Source: Phaeosaccion multiseriatum
Lineage: Eukaryota > Ochrophyta, other classes
Reading direction: 5' to 3'
Length of the DNA stretch: 64,000 nt
NCBI GenBank assembly: GCA_965112735.1
Contig: OZ218962.1
Span: forward strand, 2,356,001-2,420,000
The first letter of the stretch is position 1; each line of letters opens with the position of its first letter. This document shows, piece by piece, positions 24,336 to 35,700 of the stretch. Under the pieces are notes generated by a model. That model saw only the letters and a program-made list of their open reading frames with translations. It was not told the origin of the DNA and ran no database searches. The position numbers and the translations under genes were made by a program.

Positions 24336-27300
24336 GTGTATTTCTGCTCTCCGTCACCGGTTCTGGTGCCCACTGCCATCCTCCCTCCCCCCTTCCCTCC
24401 TTCCCTCGTGCCTCCGGAGGGACGCAGCGGCCGCTCCAGTGCAATTGGTCGTCGCGTTTGGGAGGCCAGGGAGCCCAACTTTAACGAGCCCGAGCCCCGA
24501 GTGGAGCGGGATCGGCGTTTGATGGCCGCGAGATGCTTGAAAATGTCTTCGGAACGGGTAATGCCCATCTAGAGAGATGATGCAGAGAGGAGTGAATTTC
24601 AGGACAGAGGTGTGAGGAGTGTCAGGACAGAGGGGTGAGGGGTGTCAGGATAGAGGGGTGAGGGGTGTCAGGACAGAGAAGGGTGAGGAATGTCAGGACA
24701 GAGGGGTGAGGAATGTCAGGACAGAGAAGGGTGAGGAGTGTCAGGACAGAGGGGTGAGGGGTGTCAGGACAGAGAAGGGTGAGGAGTGCCAGGACAGCAG
24801 GGTGAGGAGTGTCAAGACAGAGGGGTGAGGGTTGTCAGGACAGAGAAGGGTGAGGAGTGTCAGGACAGAGGGGTGAGGAGTGCCAGGACAGAGCAGGGTG
24901 AGGAGTGCCAGGACAGCGGAGTGAGGAGTGTCAGGACAGAGGGGTGAGGGGTGTCAGGACAGTGAAGGGTGAGGAGTGTCAGGACAGAGGGGTGAGGAGT
25001 GTCAGGACAGAGAAGGGTGAAGAGTGTCAGGACAGAGGGGTGAGGGGTGTCAGGACAGAGAAGGGTGAGGAGTGCCAGGACAGCAGGGTGAGGAGTGTCA
25101 AGACAGAGGGGTGAGGGTTGTCAGGACAGAGAAGGGTGAGGAGTGTCAGGACAGAGGGGTGAGGAGTGCCAGGACAGAGAAGGGTGAGGAGTGCCAGGAC
25201 AGCGGAGTGAGGAGTGTCAGGACAGAGGGGTGAGGGGTGTCAGGACAGTGAAGGGTGAGGAGTGTCAGGACAGAGGGGTGAGGAGTGTCAGGACAGAGAA
25301 GGGTGAGGAGTGAGTATGCAAGAGGCTTGGGGCAACGGGACAGCACACAGATCACGCTCCACGTACACTCTCCCTCCCTCCCTCCCTTCCTTCCTCCCTC
25401 CCTTCCTCCCTCCCTCTCTCCCTCTCTCCCTCCCTCCCTCCCTCCCTCCCTCTCTCCCTCCCTCTCTCTCTCCCTCCTTCCCCCCCCCTCTCTCTCCCTC
25501 CTTCCCTCCCTCTCTCCCTCCCTCCCTCCCTCCCTCCCTCCCTCCCTCCCTCCCTCCATCCTCTCCCTCCGTCCCTCCCTCCCTCCCTCCCTCCATCCAT
25601 CCTCCCTTCCTCTCCCTCCGTCCCTCCCTCCCTCCCTCCCTCCCTCCCTGCCCCTCTCTCTCTCTCCCTCTCCCCCCTCCCCTCCCCTCCCTCCTACCTT
25701 CTGCGCGATGTCCAACTCCCTCTTGGCTCTCTCCTCCGCCTCCCATTGTGCCTCACTCCTGGCCCCTAGCAGCACATTTCCTCCCACCACGACCAAAAGG
25801 AGCAGCACGACCAAGAAAAGATTGCCCACAAATCTCGCCACAGCCGGACTCGAACACGAGGCTGCATCGCTAAAGTTGGGCACAAGATCGTCCGCTCGCC
25901 ACCACACGTTGGAAAACCCGAGTGCGTCTGTGAAGGCGGAGAAAGAGCGCTCGGGCGGAACCACAAATGAAAGCAGCGCCAAGAATTGCAGCTGTGTGTG
26001 CGTGTGTGTGTGTGTGTATGCGTGCGTGTATGTGTGCATGTGCGTGTGTGTGTACGTGTGTGTGTTGCCACCCAAAATACGCAAATGAGAGAGAAGCAAG
26101 CGAGGTAGGGCAGGGGGAATCCCGCGTAAGCAAGCAAACAAGCAAGCAAGCAGGCTCGGGAGACTGACAGCAGGCTGCCCGCAGGGAACAGCAGCAGCCG
26201 CAGCAAAGCTCCCACAAAGGAAAGCAGAGGGCTACCAAGTGAAAAGGGGACTGGCACAGTGAACCAGGATGGAAGAAGGAGGGTCCAAAGAGACGTAATG
26301 AGGTACACATGCCGTTGGTGTAGGTAGTGTGAGTCGTCCTGCTGCTGCTGCTGTATCACCAACTGCTGCTGCTACTAGTAGTGCCTCTACTTGCTACTTG
26401 CTTACCTGACGTGCCAAGAGGCTGGCACCACTCATAGAAGGAGCGCGCTTGCTCACGGCGCCAGGCACAGCGGCGGCCCCCACTGTGGAGAGTAAAATCA
26501 CAGATGCCACAGCAGCTACAACCACCGTGCCTACAAAAGCTGCCACATTCTCACCCTCTTCGATTCCACTGCGAGGGAAGGCACAGCCAGGCAAGGAAAA
26601 GTAATATAAGAAAAGGGAAGACAAGGTAAGACGAGATCATATCGGATAAGATAAGACAAGATAAGGGAAGGGAAGGCAAGGCAAGGCAAGGGGAGGGAAG
26701 GGCACGGAACGGAAGGGAAGGGAAGGGAAGGGAAGGGAAGGGAAGGGAAGGGAAGGGAAGGGAAGGGAAGGGAAGGGCAGAGAAGGCAAGGAGAGGGCGA
26801 GAGTCAAGGGAGGCAGGATAGGAGGCGGACAACAGATGACGACGGCACGGAGACCGCAACTACATATGAGAGGGAAGGGAGGGGAGGGAGGGAGGGGAGG
26901 GACGGAGGGGAGGGAGGGGAGGGAGGAACGGAGGGAGGGAGGGAGGGAGGGAGGGAGGGAGGGAGGGATAGGAGGGACTTACCTTACAGTCTCCAAATCG
27001 ATGCCTCGGTTTCGGGCCGCCAGCCTCGGACAGAGCCCCTCTCCAAGAAGGTTGAAGGGCTCCCCTGGCCCCGACTCGGTAAACTCAACTTGAAGTATCC
27101 TCTCCGCGCCCCCCTCAGAGTCCGACACAATCGAGATGCCCTGGCCGTAGTCTGCGACCCCGCTCCCTCCCCCTGCCCCTCCCGCCCCCCCGGCCTCTTC
27201 TTCGCCTGTTGTTGTTTCTCCGCCGCCGGGTGGTGGTTGCAGCAAAACGGGTTCGCAGAGGTCGGCCAGAGTCAAGCCGTCCACATAGAGTAATGAGGTT

Positions 27301-30300
27301 TCAATACTTTCCGCTGCCTGCAAATTGCGCTTGCTGCGAGCAGACGACGACGACGAGGAGGAGGAGGAGGCGGAGGAGGAGGAGGCGGAGGAGGAGGAAG
27401 AAGAGGAGGAGGAATGTGCTCCAGCGACTGCGGTAGTGCTGTCGTCGTGGTAGCGGCCGTTGTTGTCGGTGTCGCTGTCGTCACGCAGCAGCAGCGATCG
27501 TCGAGGCAAGTCCACCGAGACGGAGGAGGCAGCGGCGGACGCTGACAATGCAAGCAGGATGACATTCTCCTCAGCATCGGCTATCCCATCCACCGCACAG
27601 CCCCCCCCGGGCGTACCCGCATATGTCTCCAGGACTTCATAGGAGGAGGAGGAGGAGGAGGAGAGGTCGCCAGTGTCAGTGCCCTCGTCAGTGCCCTCGT
27701 TGCCGTTGTTGTTGAGGTATCTGATTCTCCGTACAATGAGTGTGTCATTGGTCTGCACCGGGTCGTCGTCGGATTGGTCCCCCCCACCGCTACCCTCGTC
27801 GTCGGCAGAGCGGAAGCAGCCGTAGACGTACTCGTTCGTCCCTCCGGCTGTGTGAACGTGTTGTGTGTGTATGTGTGTGTGTGCGTGTGTGTGTGCGTGT
27901 GTGTTGTGTGCGTGTGTGTGTGCGTGGGTGTGTCGGGGTGGCAGTGGGCGGTCAGACACAGGACAGTAGGGCGTGACACCCGTGAATGGGTTGGTTGATG
28001 AATCGTCGACAGCAAGGCAGGGTGTTGCCTCGTGGAACAGGGGGTCCCTCGGTGGTCATTCGGGGTGGCTCAAAGCAAGGCAGGATGTCAGGACAAGGAG
28101 GCCGGGAGAGACCCAAGGGGTGGTGGTGGATGGGAAGGGAGGGGGTGAGTGTTTCGTTCCTGTCCCATCCCTGGCCTTCTTATCAACCCTCTACACGTAC
28201 CAGTACCACATTTTCCCCCATACTGTACATACCTGCCAGAGGCACGGTGAGCGCTGACAAGATCTCCCTACCGGCTGCTGCTGGGGATGCCGATGGAGAA
28301 GCAGTGTCAACCGCTGTTGGGGCTGCCGTTGGAGCTGCTGTTGGAGCTGCTGTTGGAGCTGCTGTTGAGGCTACTGTTGGAGCGGTTGGTGCCTGGCCGA
28401 AGGGAAAAGGACGGAACAGATCCGCCGAGGATACGGAGAGCAGGAACAAGCAAGAGGGGAAGCAAGCAGGATAGATTGAGACAGCTGGAGGAGGAGGAGG
28501 AGGAGGAGGAGGAGGAGGAGGAGGAGGTGGTGGAGACGGTGAAGGAGGTGGAGGGGGTGGTGGAGGAGGAGGGGGGGGAGGAGATGGCCGCAGAATGCAA
28601 ACGGCACTCTAGAAGCAAGATGAACAAGATGAGAGATGGGAGGCTCTCCAGTCCCACGCCATGCACAATCTGCACATACCTCCGTAAACACTTCCCTATC
28701 CGCAGCTATCGGTGCCTCGGTATCTCCCCCCACCGGCGCTTCCGTCTCCTCTTCAGCAGTAGGCGCTAGCGTATCCTCAGCTACTGGTGCTTCCGTTTCT
28801 CCCCCTACCGGTGCTTCCGTCTCCACATTCCCTGGTGCTTCGGTCTCTTCAGCAGTAGGCGCTAGCGTATCCTCAGCTACTGGTGCTTCCGTTTCTCCCC
28901 CTACCGGTGCTTCCGTCTCCACTGCTACCGGTGCTTCCGTCTCTTCAGCTACCGGTGATTCCGTCTCCTCAGCTACAGGCGCTTCGGTCTCTTCAGCTAG
29001 CGGTGCTTCCGTCTCTAGAGCTACAGGCGCTCCCGTCTCCACACCTACGGGTGCTTCCGTCTCCACGGCAACAGGCGCTTCGGTCTCTTCAGCTACCGGT
29101 GCTTCCGTCTCTTCAGCTACCGGTGCTTCAGTCTCTTCAGCTACCGGTGCTTCAGTCTCCACACCAACCGGCGCTTCCGTCTCTTCAGCTACGGGTGCTT
29201 CAGTCTCTTCAGCTAGCGGTGCTTCCGTCTCTTCAGCCACCGGTGAATCAGTCTCCACAGCTACCGGTGCTTCAGTCTCCACAGCTACGGGTGCTTCCGT
29301 CTCCTCAGCTGCCGGTGCTTCAGTCGCTACAGCTACGGGTGCTTCAGTCTCCTCAGCTGCCGGTGAATCAGTCTCCACAGCTACCGGTGCTTCAGTCTCC
29401 ACAGCTACGGGTGCTTCGGTCTCCCCTGCAATAGGTGCTTCAGTCTCTACACCTACGGGTGCTTCCGTCTCAGCTACCGGCGCTTCCGTCTCCTCAGCTA
29501 CGGGTGCTTCCGTCTCCACTGCTACCGGTGCTTCCGTCTCTTCGGCTATCGGTGCTTCAGTCTCCTCAGCTACGGGTGCTTCCGTCTCCTCAGCTGCCGG
29601 CGCTTCCGTCTCCTCAGCTACGGGTGCTTCCGTCTCCACTGCTACCGGTGCTTCAGTCTCTTCAGCTATCGGTGCTTCAGTCTCCTCAGCTACCGGTGCT
29701 TCAGTCTCCACAGCTACCGGCGCTTCCGTCTCCTCAGCTACCGGTGCTTCCGTCTCTTCGGCTATCGGTGCTTCAGTCTCCTCAGCTATCGGTGCTTCAG
29801 TCTCCACAGCTATCGGTGCTTCAGTCTCTACAGCTACGGGTGCTTCCGTCTCAGCTACCGGCGCTTCCGTCTCTTCAGCTACGGGTGCTTCCGTCTCCAC
29901 TGCTATCGGTGCTTCCGTCTCTTCAGCTATCGGTGCTTCAGTCTCCTCAGGTACCGGTGCTTCGGTCTCTTCAGCTACCGGTGCATCCGTCTCTTCAGCT
30001 ACCGGTGAATCAGTCTCCACAGCTACCGGTGCCTCCGTCTCTTCAGCTACCGGTGCTTCGGTCTCTTCAGCTACCGGTGCCTCCGTCTCTTCAGCTGTTG
30101 GAGCTGCTGATGGAGGTAGTGTCGCAGCTACTGTCGGAGCTGCTGTTGGAGCTGCTGTTGGAGCCCCTGTTGGAGCTGCTGATGGAGGCAGTGTCGGAGC
30201 TACTGTCGGAGCTGCTGTTGGAGCTGCTGTTGGAGCTGCTGATGGAGGTAGTGTCGGAGCTGCTGTTGGAGCTGCTGATGGAGCTGCTGTTGGAGCTGTT

Positions 30301-31967
30301 GTTGGAGCTGCTGATGGAGGTAGTGTCGGAGGTAGTGTCGGAGCTAGTGTCGGAGCCACTGTCGGAGCTGCTGTTGGAGCTGCTACTGTTGCTGCTACTG
30401 TTGGAGCTGCTGTTGGAGCTGTTGTTGGAGCTGCTGATGGAGCTAGTGTCGGAGCTACTGTCGGAGCTGCTGTTGGAGCTGCTGTTGGGGCCCCTGTTGG
30501 AGCTGCTGTTGGGGCTGCTGTTGGAGGTGCTGTTAGGGCTGCTGTTGGAGCTGCTGTTGGGGCTGCTGTTGGAGGTGCTGTCGTCGGAGGTAGTGTCAGT
30601 GCAGCGGTTGGGGCCTGGCGAAGCGAGAGAACAGAGAGAGTCGAGAATAGACCAGGCCAAGAGGAGAGAAGGAAGAGAAAGAGAGAGCAGCCGCAAGGGT
30701 GGCAGCGTAGGTCGTAAGTGAACATCATATCAGCAAGCTGACTGAGCTCTGCAGATCAGCACAAGCCAGGCATCATCGACACATACTGTTGGAGCTGCTG
30801 TTGGAGCTACTGTTGGTGGCTCCGTTCGAGTCGGAGCTGCTGTTGGTACTGCTGTTGGCGCTGCTGTTGGTGCTGCTGACGGTGCCTGGGGAGAGAGAAA
30901 GGGAGGGAAAACATGGATTTGACCAGGGGCTTCTACTGCTCACCATTCAGCGCTCGACACGTCCATGACACTCATTTCCAGCCCTTCACTCCATCGCCTG
31001 CCGCATCTCGATGAAACCCATGATGAAGCAAACCCTTCCTTCCGAGGCCACCCCAATCTTTCCATGTGTTTACCTGCGGCTGCTGGCATCTGAAGAGAGG
31101 GACGGTGGCGCCGACCGGGGCACAAGTGAGCCCCGGGCAACATTCAAGAGAGAATGGACCTTCGCAAACTTCACCGAATTCAAGACACACCTGAACGGGT
31201 GTGATGGCGGTAGGAAAGGGAAGGGTGGAGCGTTAGGAAATGGTCTCAAAGGGGAGTATCGGATAGGGCGGGGGTTACGGCGAGCGAGGCAGCACCCTCT
31301 GATCTGCCCCTCTTCTTGAGGGAAGTCGTTCAGGTTCAGACACATAGACCAGCGCCGGCACCAGCACAGACCGCTAGGTGCTACTCGATACGACAATACC
31401 GCGTCCTCCCGTGACTCACTTCAGTAGTTGGCGAGGATGTTTGTGTGGGGGTTGATGCAGAACGAGCGCCATGATGGCATGCCATGTTGGAGGAGAGAGA
31501 GAGAGTACACGATCAAACCAAAGGACACACAGGGCAAGGCAAGAGGGATCAGTTAGAGAGTGCTATAGCCAGCGGCAGTCTAGTGTGTGGGACACCAATA
31601 GAGAGTTGAGGGAGGGGGAGGGGGAGGGGGAGGGAAGAGAGGAGGAGGAGGAGGAGGAGGAGGAGGAGGAGGAGGAGGAGGAGGAGGAGGAGGAGGAGGA
31701 GGAGGAAGAGGAGGAGAAGGAGGAGGAGGAGAAGGAGGAGGAGGAGGAGAAGGAGGGGGAGGAGGAGGAGGAGGAGGAGGAGGAGGAGGAGGAGGAGGAG
31801 GAGGGCGTTCATTCTGCTTCATTGGTTACTATGCATTGGTTACTATGCAGCAGGTACTCACCGTCTGTCGTGACTGTGACGACTTGGCCGTAGACAGGCC
31901 CGCCAAGGAGCCCCGCCACAAAAGCAAGGGCCAGCAGCCAGCGCGCCATCGCACGACTCCGACTCAT
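19704..31967 (-). CDS. Large stalked cell-surface protein with FLC/TRP-like membrane region
   Basis: Resolved exons in transcript order: 31967-31862, [one exon unresolved], 31190-31074, 30885-30787, 30614-28680, 28392-28233, 27847-26983, 26568-26406, 25991-25698, 24568-23308, 23027-22942, 21949-21644, 21197-21023, 20488-19704. From 31190 on, every junction keeps phase, giving about 2,080 residues. Order: signal peptide ([17 protein letters not shown]), Cys-rich domain, Ala-Pro-Thr stalk, about 56 TEAP repeats, Ser/Asp-rich ectodomain, about nine membrane segments, and a Gly/Ser-rich tail. Exon 1 ends in phase 1 and the Cys-rich exon starts in phase 0, so a small exon between them is needed. 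The membrane region resembles fungal FLC/TRP-like channels in layout, with no sequence search to back this. A surface or vacuolar location and a sensing or channel role are inference. Confidence 0.75.
20745..21005 (-). repeat. 33-bp minisatellite in the last intron
   Basis: Six units of 'ttctgtctacttgcttcaag' plus a CCTATTCCACC spacer, two of them separated by TA-rich sequence (20815-20830 and 20890-20945). It fills most of the 534-base intron between the last two exons of the surface-protein gene. Confidence 0.9.
21960..22335 (-). repeat. 19-bp minisatellite, about 20 units, in an intron
   Basis: 'ttgatgggttggttgttga' is repeated with small changes and stops a few bases before the acceptor of exon 21949-21644. 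Read on the gene strand it is C/A/T-rich. Its NQQPTHQST reading frame is open only because the unit lacks stops. Confidence 0.9.
22590..22940. repeat. (CACT)n then (CCCT)n in an intron of the surface gene
   Basis: (CACT)n at 22590-22760 and (CCCT)n at 22775-22935. On the gene strand these read GGGA then GTGA, so the intron begins with a purine-rich run right after its GTGAAGG donor. Confidence 0.9.
24600..25310 (-). repeat. Minisatellite with core GTCAGGACAGAGGGGTGAGG
   Basis: About 28 units of 23-27 bases, built from GTCAGGACAGAGGGGTGAGG and a GTCAGGACAGAGAAGGGTGA variant, with higher-order blocks. On the gene strand it reads CCTCACCCCTCTGTCCTGAC, pyrimidine-rich, and ends about 30 bases before the splice acceptor at 24569. 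The same repeat lies in an intron of the Trithorax-type gene (63365-63605). Confidence 0.95.
25370..25690. repeat. (CCCT)n microsatellite
   Basis: CCCTCCCT and CTCTCC repeats lie directly downstream of the GTAGGA donor at 25697 on the minus strand. There they read as (GGGA)n at the start of the intron. Confidence 0.9.
26351..26362 (-). repeat. Dispersed motif copy inside an intron
   Basis: CTGTATCACCAA flanked by CTGCTG on both sides, within the 414-base intron 26405-25992 of the surface-protein gene. It is an exact copy of the 12-base motif that occurs in exons and splice sites of other genes here. Confidence 0.9.
26650..26980. repeat. (GGAAG)n and (GGGA)n microsatellites
   Basis: GGAAG/GGCAA repeats (26650-26790) and GGGAGGGA repeats (26875-26970) fill the intron between exons 27847-26983 and 26568-26406. 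On the gene strand they are almost pure C/T. Confidence 0.9.
28680..30614 (-). other. Stalk exon: Ala-Pro-Thr region and about 56 TEAP-type repeats
   Basis: One 1,935-base exon. The first 180 or so residues are APTAAPT and PPSAAPT repeats (30614-30090). The rest is an 8-residue, 24-base repeat of the form EETEAPVA with V/I/A/G and D/S substitutions (about 30085-28740). The composition suggests a stiff, O-glycosylated or acidic stalk outside the cell. All six frames are open across the 24-base repeats, so long plus-strand readings here (GASVSSAT repeats) are not genes. Confidence 0.8.
31074..31190 (-). other. Cys-rich extracellular domain exon
   Basis: Thirty-nine residues with the spacing [19 protein letters not shown] then a final Cys, the look of a small disulfide-bonded module. 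It lies between the signal peptide and the stalks. The acceptor is GTTCAG and the donor GTAAAC, both in phase 0. The family is not recognised. Confidence 0.65.
31627..31803. repeat. (GGA)n run in the first intron of the surface gene
   Basis: A GGA tract with AAG interruptions, read as (TCC)n on the gene strand. It lies between the signal-peptide exon and the Cys-rich exon. Any short exon 2 must lie outside this run. Confidence 0.85.
31862..31967 (-). other. Signal-peptide exon of the surface protein
   Basis: The first exon starts MSRSR then [21 protein letters not shown] and QVVTVTT, with a GTGAGT donor at 31861. It has a basic start, a hydrophobic core and a small-residue cleavage site, a textbook secretory signal. 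A longer upstream frame exists, but its extra residues would bury the signal. Confidence 0.75.
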
Positions 31968-32730
31968 CAGGGGCAGAAGTGGTGACGACGATCGCAGTAC
32001 AGCGGACGTGTGCGCCATACAGCTGCCTGGCTGGCTTCTGTGCCTACCAGTAGGCCAAACAAAAAGAAAAGGCCAGGGGGCAGAAACGAGGTGCAAGCGG
32101 GGGTGAGTGAGCGATAGAAATCATGCTACATGTCGGTCCATGAAGTCACCGCGTAGGAGGGTGCGTAGGAGGGTACGCTACTTAAAGGAGTACCTTACAT
32201 TCTGCTGGAAGAAAGGAAGAAAGCCGTATTCGGGGGTCGTCGGGCCTCCTCCTCCGCTCTCCTTCTCTGCCACCCCTGCTGCTGCTGCGGCGGCTGCTCT
32301 TTCTTCTCCCCTCTCCCCCTCAAAATCTCACGTCCTCCCGTGGACTCTCGCGTCTCCATTGTGCCGAGTTTGCTGGTTTGTGTGGTGTTTGGTGGAGGAG
32401 GCCTTCCACACGCTCACATCATGGAAATTCCGTATCTCCGCAAAGTGGTAGCAGGTTGTTTGATAAACATATGGCTTGGGGACTATGTGGTTGTCGTTAT
32501 ATAATACTCCTGGGGGCGGAGAGCTTATAGTGTAAGGGTTGTTGTTACAGCGTGTGCTACTGCGCAGATGCAGATTCGGGATCACGTAGGAGAAAAAAAA
32601 ATTGGAAACGTCGCCATCTGCATGAGTACAACACGTAAAGTGGGAGGAAAATGTATAGAGAGGAAAGATGAGATGCGGCGATGAATGAAGTGCTACACTT
32701 CACGAGCTGAACTTGAATGCTCCGGTAAGT
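31968..32730. promoter_or_regulatory. Divergent intergenic region
   Basis: About 0.76 kb between the start of the minus-strand surface gene and the start of the plus-strand TEDC1-like gene. It probably carries both promoters. I see only a duplicated 'gcgtaggagggt' element near 32152 and 32163 and an A-rich run at 32590. No reading frame or RNA gene can be supported. Confidence 0.5.
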
Positions 32731-35700
32731 ATGCTGGGGCAAATGCATAACCTGCGGGAGCGCCGCGAGGCTGCTTCTGGTGGGGCAGGGAGGAGCCGAT
32801 CCGGGAGAGCTGCTGGAAGAAGGCACGCCGCTGCTACTGTGGTTTCTCCTGCTCCTACTACGTCTTCTCCTTCTCCTCGTGCTGCTGGATACAGCGACGG
32901 AGACTCCTATGGCGACGGCGGTGAAGACCTCATAGAGCACATCGACAGGTACTCAGGGGGCTCCGTGGGAAAAGATGGTGAATTGCAGAGCCTTGGGACT
33001 GGGGAGACATGGAGAGCAAGCCGTACTGGGGTACACGCAGCACCCCGAAGACATAGCAGCCAAGGTACTGTGTCTCCTCCAGCTGCATTCCGCGACCCAG
33101 GCCACAGCGCAGGCCATGCTCGATATGGACAACAGCCAGAACACCGACGACAACAGCAGCTACTTCAACAAAAGCAACTCCAGCAGCATCAACAGCGACA
33201 GCTGAAGTCGAAGAGGAGGGACAGTTTGAGTCCTGGCAAGCCTCAGCGTAAGTCTGTAGAGGGGGGCTTGGTTTTCTTTTGTTTTCAGGGTCGCCATGTG
33301 CTGCCACCCGTTCGTATACGCTTCCTTCCGATGTTGTCCCCGTTCTTCTCATCGCTCCGTCGGCCTCTTCTCGTCCTCCTCCTCGTCCCCTCTCTTGTCT
33401 TCTCTCTTCTCTCTCGTACTCATCTCCGCCGCCGCAGCAACAGCAGCGACAGCAGCAGCAGAAGCAACAGCAGGCCCCGCCCCTCCGGCCTTTGTCATGT
33501 ACATCCTTTCTGTCCTACAACACTTTGGCGCGGCGTCTCAAGGCCTGACACCAGAGGTCCTTCGCAGAGCTAAGCATGACCTACGCCAGCCTAGTGTCCG
33601 CAGAAAGGGGGGCGGAAGGAGCACTGCACAGGCACGGGACCAGAGAAACAGTTACGCTGACGGCGACCGCGATATTGGGGTCCACTTTGGCAATAAGAGC
33701 GACCATGAGCACAATGATAGAACACCACCTCCATCGCGGTACCCCAGGAGTGATGAGGAGGAGGAGGAGCAGCCGCGCCAGCAGCTGCAAGAGGAGGGGG
33801 GGAGGCTGGAACGAGCAGCAACAGCCGATTTGGAATCGCCCTCCCCAGAGATGGCTGTGGCCGATCCGTTGTGGCGTGCACTGCTCGCTCTGTCCTTACA
33901 GTCATTCGTGGGCTTTCCTGACATTCGCAAGACGGGAGGGAGGAGGCAGGCATGCCCTCCTCAGCAGCAACAGCAGCAGCAGGGGCAGGGACAGGGTCAA
34001 GGTCAGGATCAGGGACAGGGTATGGGCGAGGAGGCTGTAGATCAAGTGGCCCTTATTGCCTCTCTGAGCCTGCCTCAAGTGGTCCACACGGCGTGTAGTC
34101 TACTAAGGGGGGCGGGATACGATCGGGAGGCACTCTATGATCAGCTGGTGGGTATGGAACAAGTGGGACAGCACGTAGGGCAGCAGCGGAGAGAAGAGAA
34201 GAAATGCGGTAGATATAGAAATGGAGAAGACGAAGAAGAAGAAGAAGAAGAAGAAGGAGGAGGAGGAGGAGGAGGAGGAGGAAGAGGAGGGGAGGGAGAA
34301 AGTAGTGCTGCTGCTGCGGCGGCGGCTGCTGTCATCTATGAGGAGAGAAGCACTCTAGAGCCGCTTCTGGCGCTGGCCTGGCTCATGGCTGACAAGGACA
34401 TCTTCCGTCGGTACTGGACGCACCGCTGGGAGCGGCTCGTTGCCAAGTCGGCCTTTCCCTTGCCGCAGATGTCAACGCTAGACCCTTACGCCTGGCCCCT
34501 ACGCAACGACCAGGAGAGGGGTCAGGGTCAGGGCCAGAGTCAGGACCAACGCAGCACTGCATGGGAAGGTGTGCGCACCACCACCCCTTCCCCTCTCGCC
34601 ACCGCGACCGGAGTAGGAGTGGGAGGGGGAGTGGGCGTGGGAGAGTATATGGAGGCACCAGGTCGCGTAGTTATGTCCAACAGAAGCGGGGAATGTGCAA
34701 TGTCTGCAGCTTCCCGTGCTGCCAACGAGCTGCTCGTTCTGTATGGGAAGATCCACGGCGCCTGTCAGCAAGCGTCAGAGCTCGAGAAGGGTCGGAGAAA
34801 GGTCCTGGATCGCCTGGATGACGAACGGGCGCGGCGGAGAACGATTGCAGCGGTGGCACGGCGACGACAAGAGGAGCAGTTGGTGATACAGGGACAGCAG
34901 AGGCATAGGCAGAACGACGAGGGAGGAGGAGGAGGAGGAGGAGGAGGAGGAGGAGGAGGAGGAGGAGGAGGAGGAGAGGGTAGACAAGAAGCCGAGCGAG
35001 AGATCCAAAGCCCCCTTCCGCCGCTCCCCACCACCCTGGACATGTGCCTTTTGCAAGGGGCATGGGGGCCAACAGGTCAGTAAGTCAATAAGTGCCCTCT
35101 CATGAGGGAGGGAGGGAGGGAGGAGAGACTCGTTGGAGGGCTTTATGCATGGGGGTCTTTGGGGCTCATTCTTGCATATGACTGGGCCTTGCATCAGACT
35201 GGGCTTGGGGTGGGGTCGCTTCGCTGTGGTTCCTTTCTGAATGCTCTCCCTCTTCTCCTCCTCCTCCTCCTCCTCCTCCTCCTCCTCCTCCTCCTCCTCC
35301 TCCTCCTCCTCCTCCTCCTCCTCCTCCTCCTCCTCCTCCTCCTCCTCCTCCTCCTCCTCCTCGTCCTTCTGCAGGGGTTGAGGACTACCTTCGCACTGTG
35401 AGGGAGGCGAGCGACCTTCTCTCCCAATGGGCGAGTGCAGAGGCGTTGGAAGCAAGATGGTGGGCATGGCTCACACAAGGGAAGGCCCAAGCACAAGTAG
35501 CGGGAGGCCACCAGCGGCAGCTGCAGCAGTTGGTGGTACAGAAGGTGGTGGTACCGCAGTGCAACGATGCTCTGGGTGGTGATGGGGGTGGTGACTATGT
35601 TCGAGAGCCTCGGTGTGATGATGATGGCCTGGGCAGTGGGAGAAGAGGGGGAGGAAGGGTGATGGACCATGTCGAGAGTGCCCCCCCTTCCGTTCAGCAG

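Larger units (their letters stand above)
21023..26568 (-). other. Membrane-spanning region, about nine hydrophobic segments
   Basis: Hydrophobic stretches in order include [140 protein letters not shown] and [20 protein letters not shown] charged loop with runs of Asp lies between the third and fourth. The pattern of one segment after a large ectodomain, then clusters, is like the FLC/Pkd2-type TRP-like family. That assignment is tentative. Confidence 0.6.

Noticed and set aside
20671-25310. Arrays of short similar units resembling CRISPR
   Set aside because: Units are contiguous or nearly so, without unique spacers of constant length, and they lie in introns of a eukaryotic gene.
28636-30717. 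A long plus-strand open frame of GASVSSAT repeats over the stalk exon
   Set aside because: The 24-base repeat lacks stops in all six frames. Only the minus-strand reading has in-phase splice junctions, a signal peptide upstream and membrane segments downstream.
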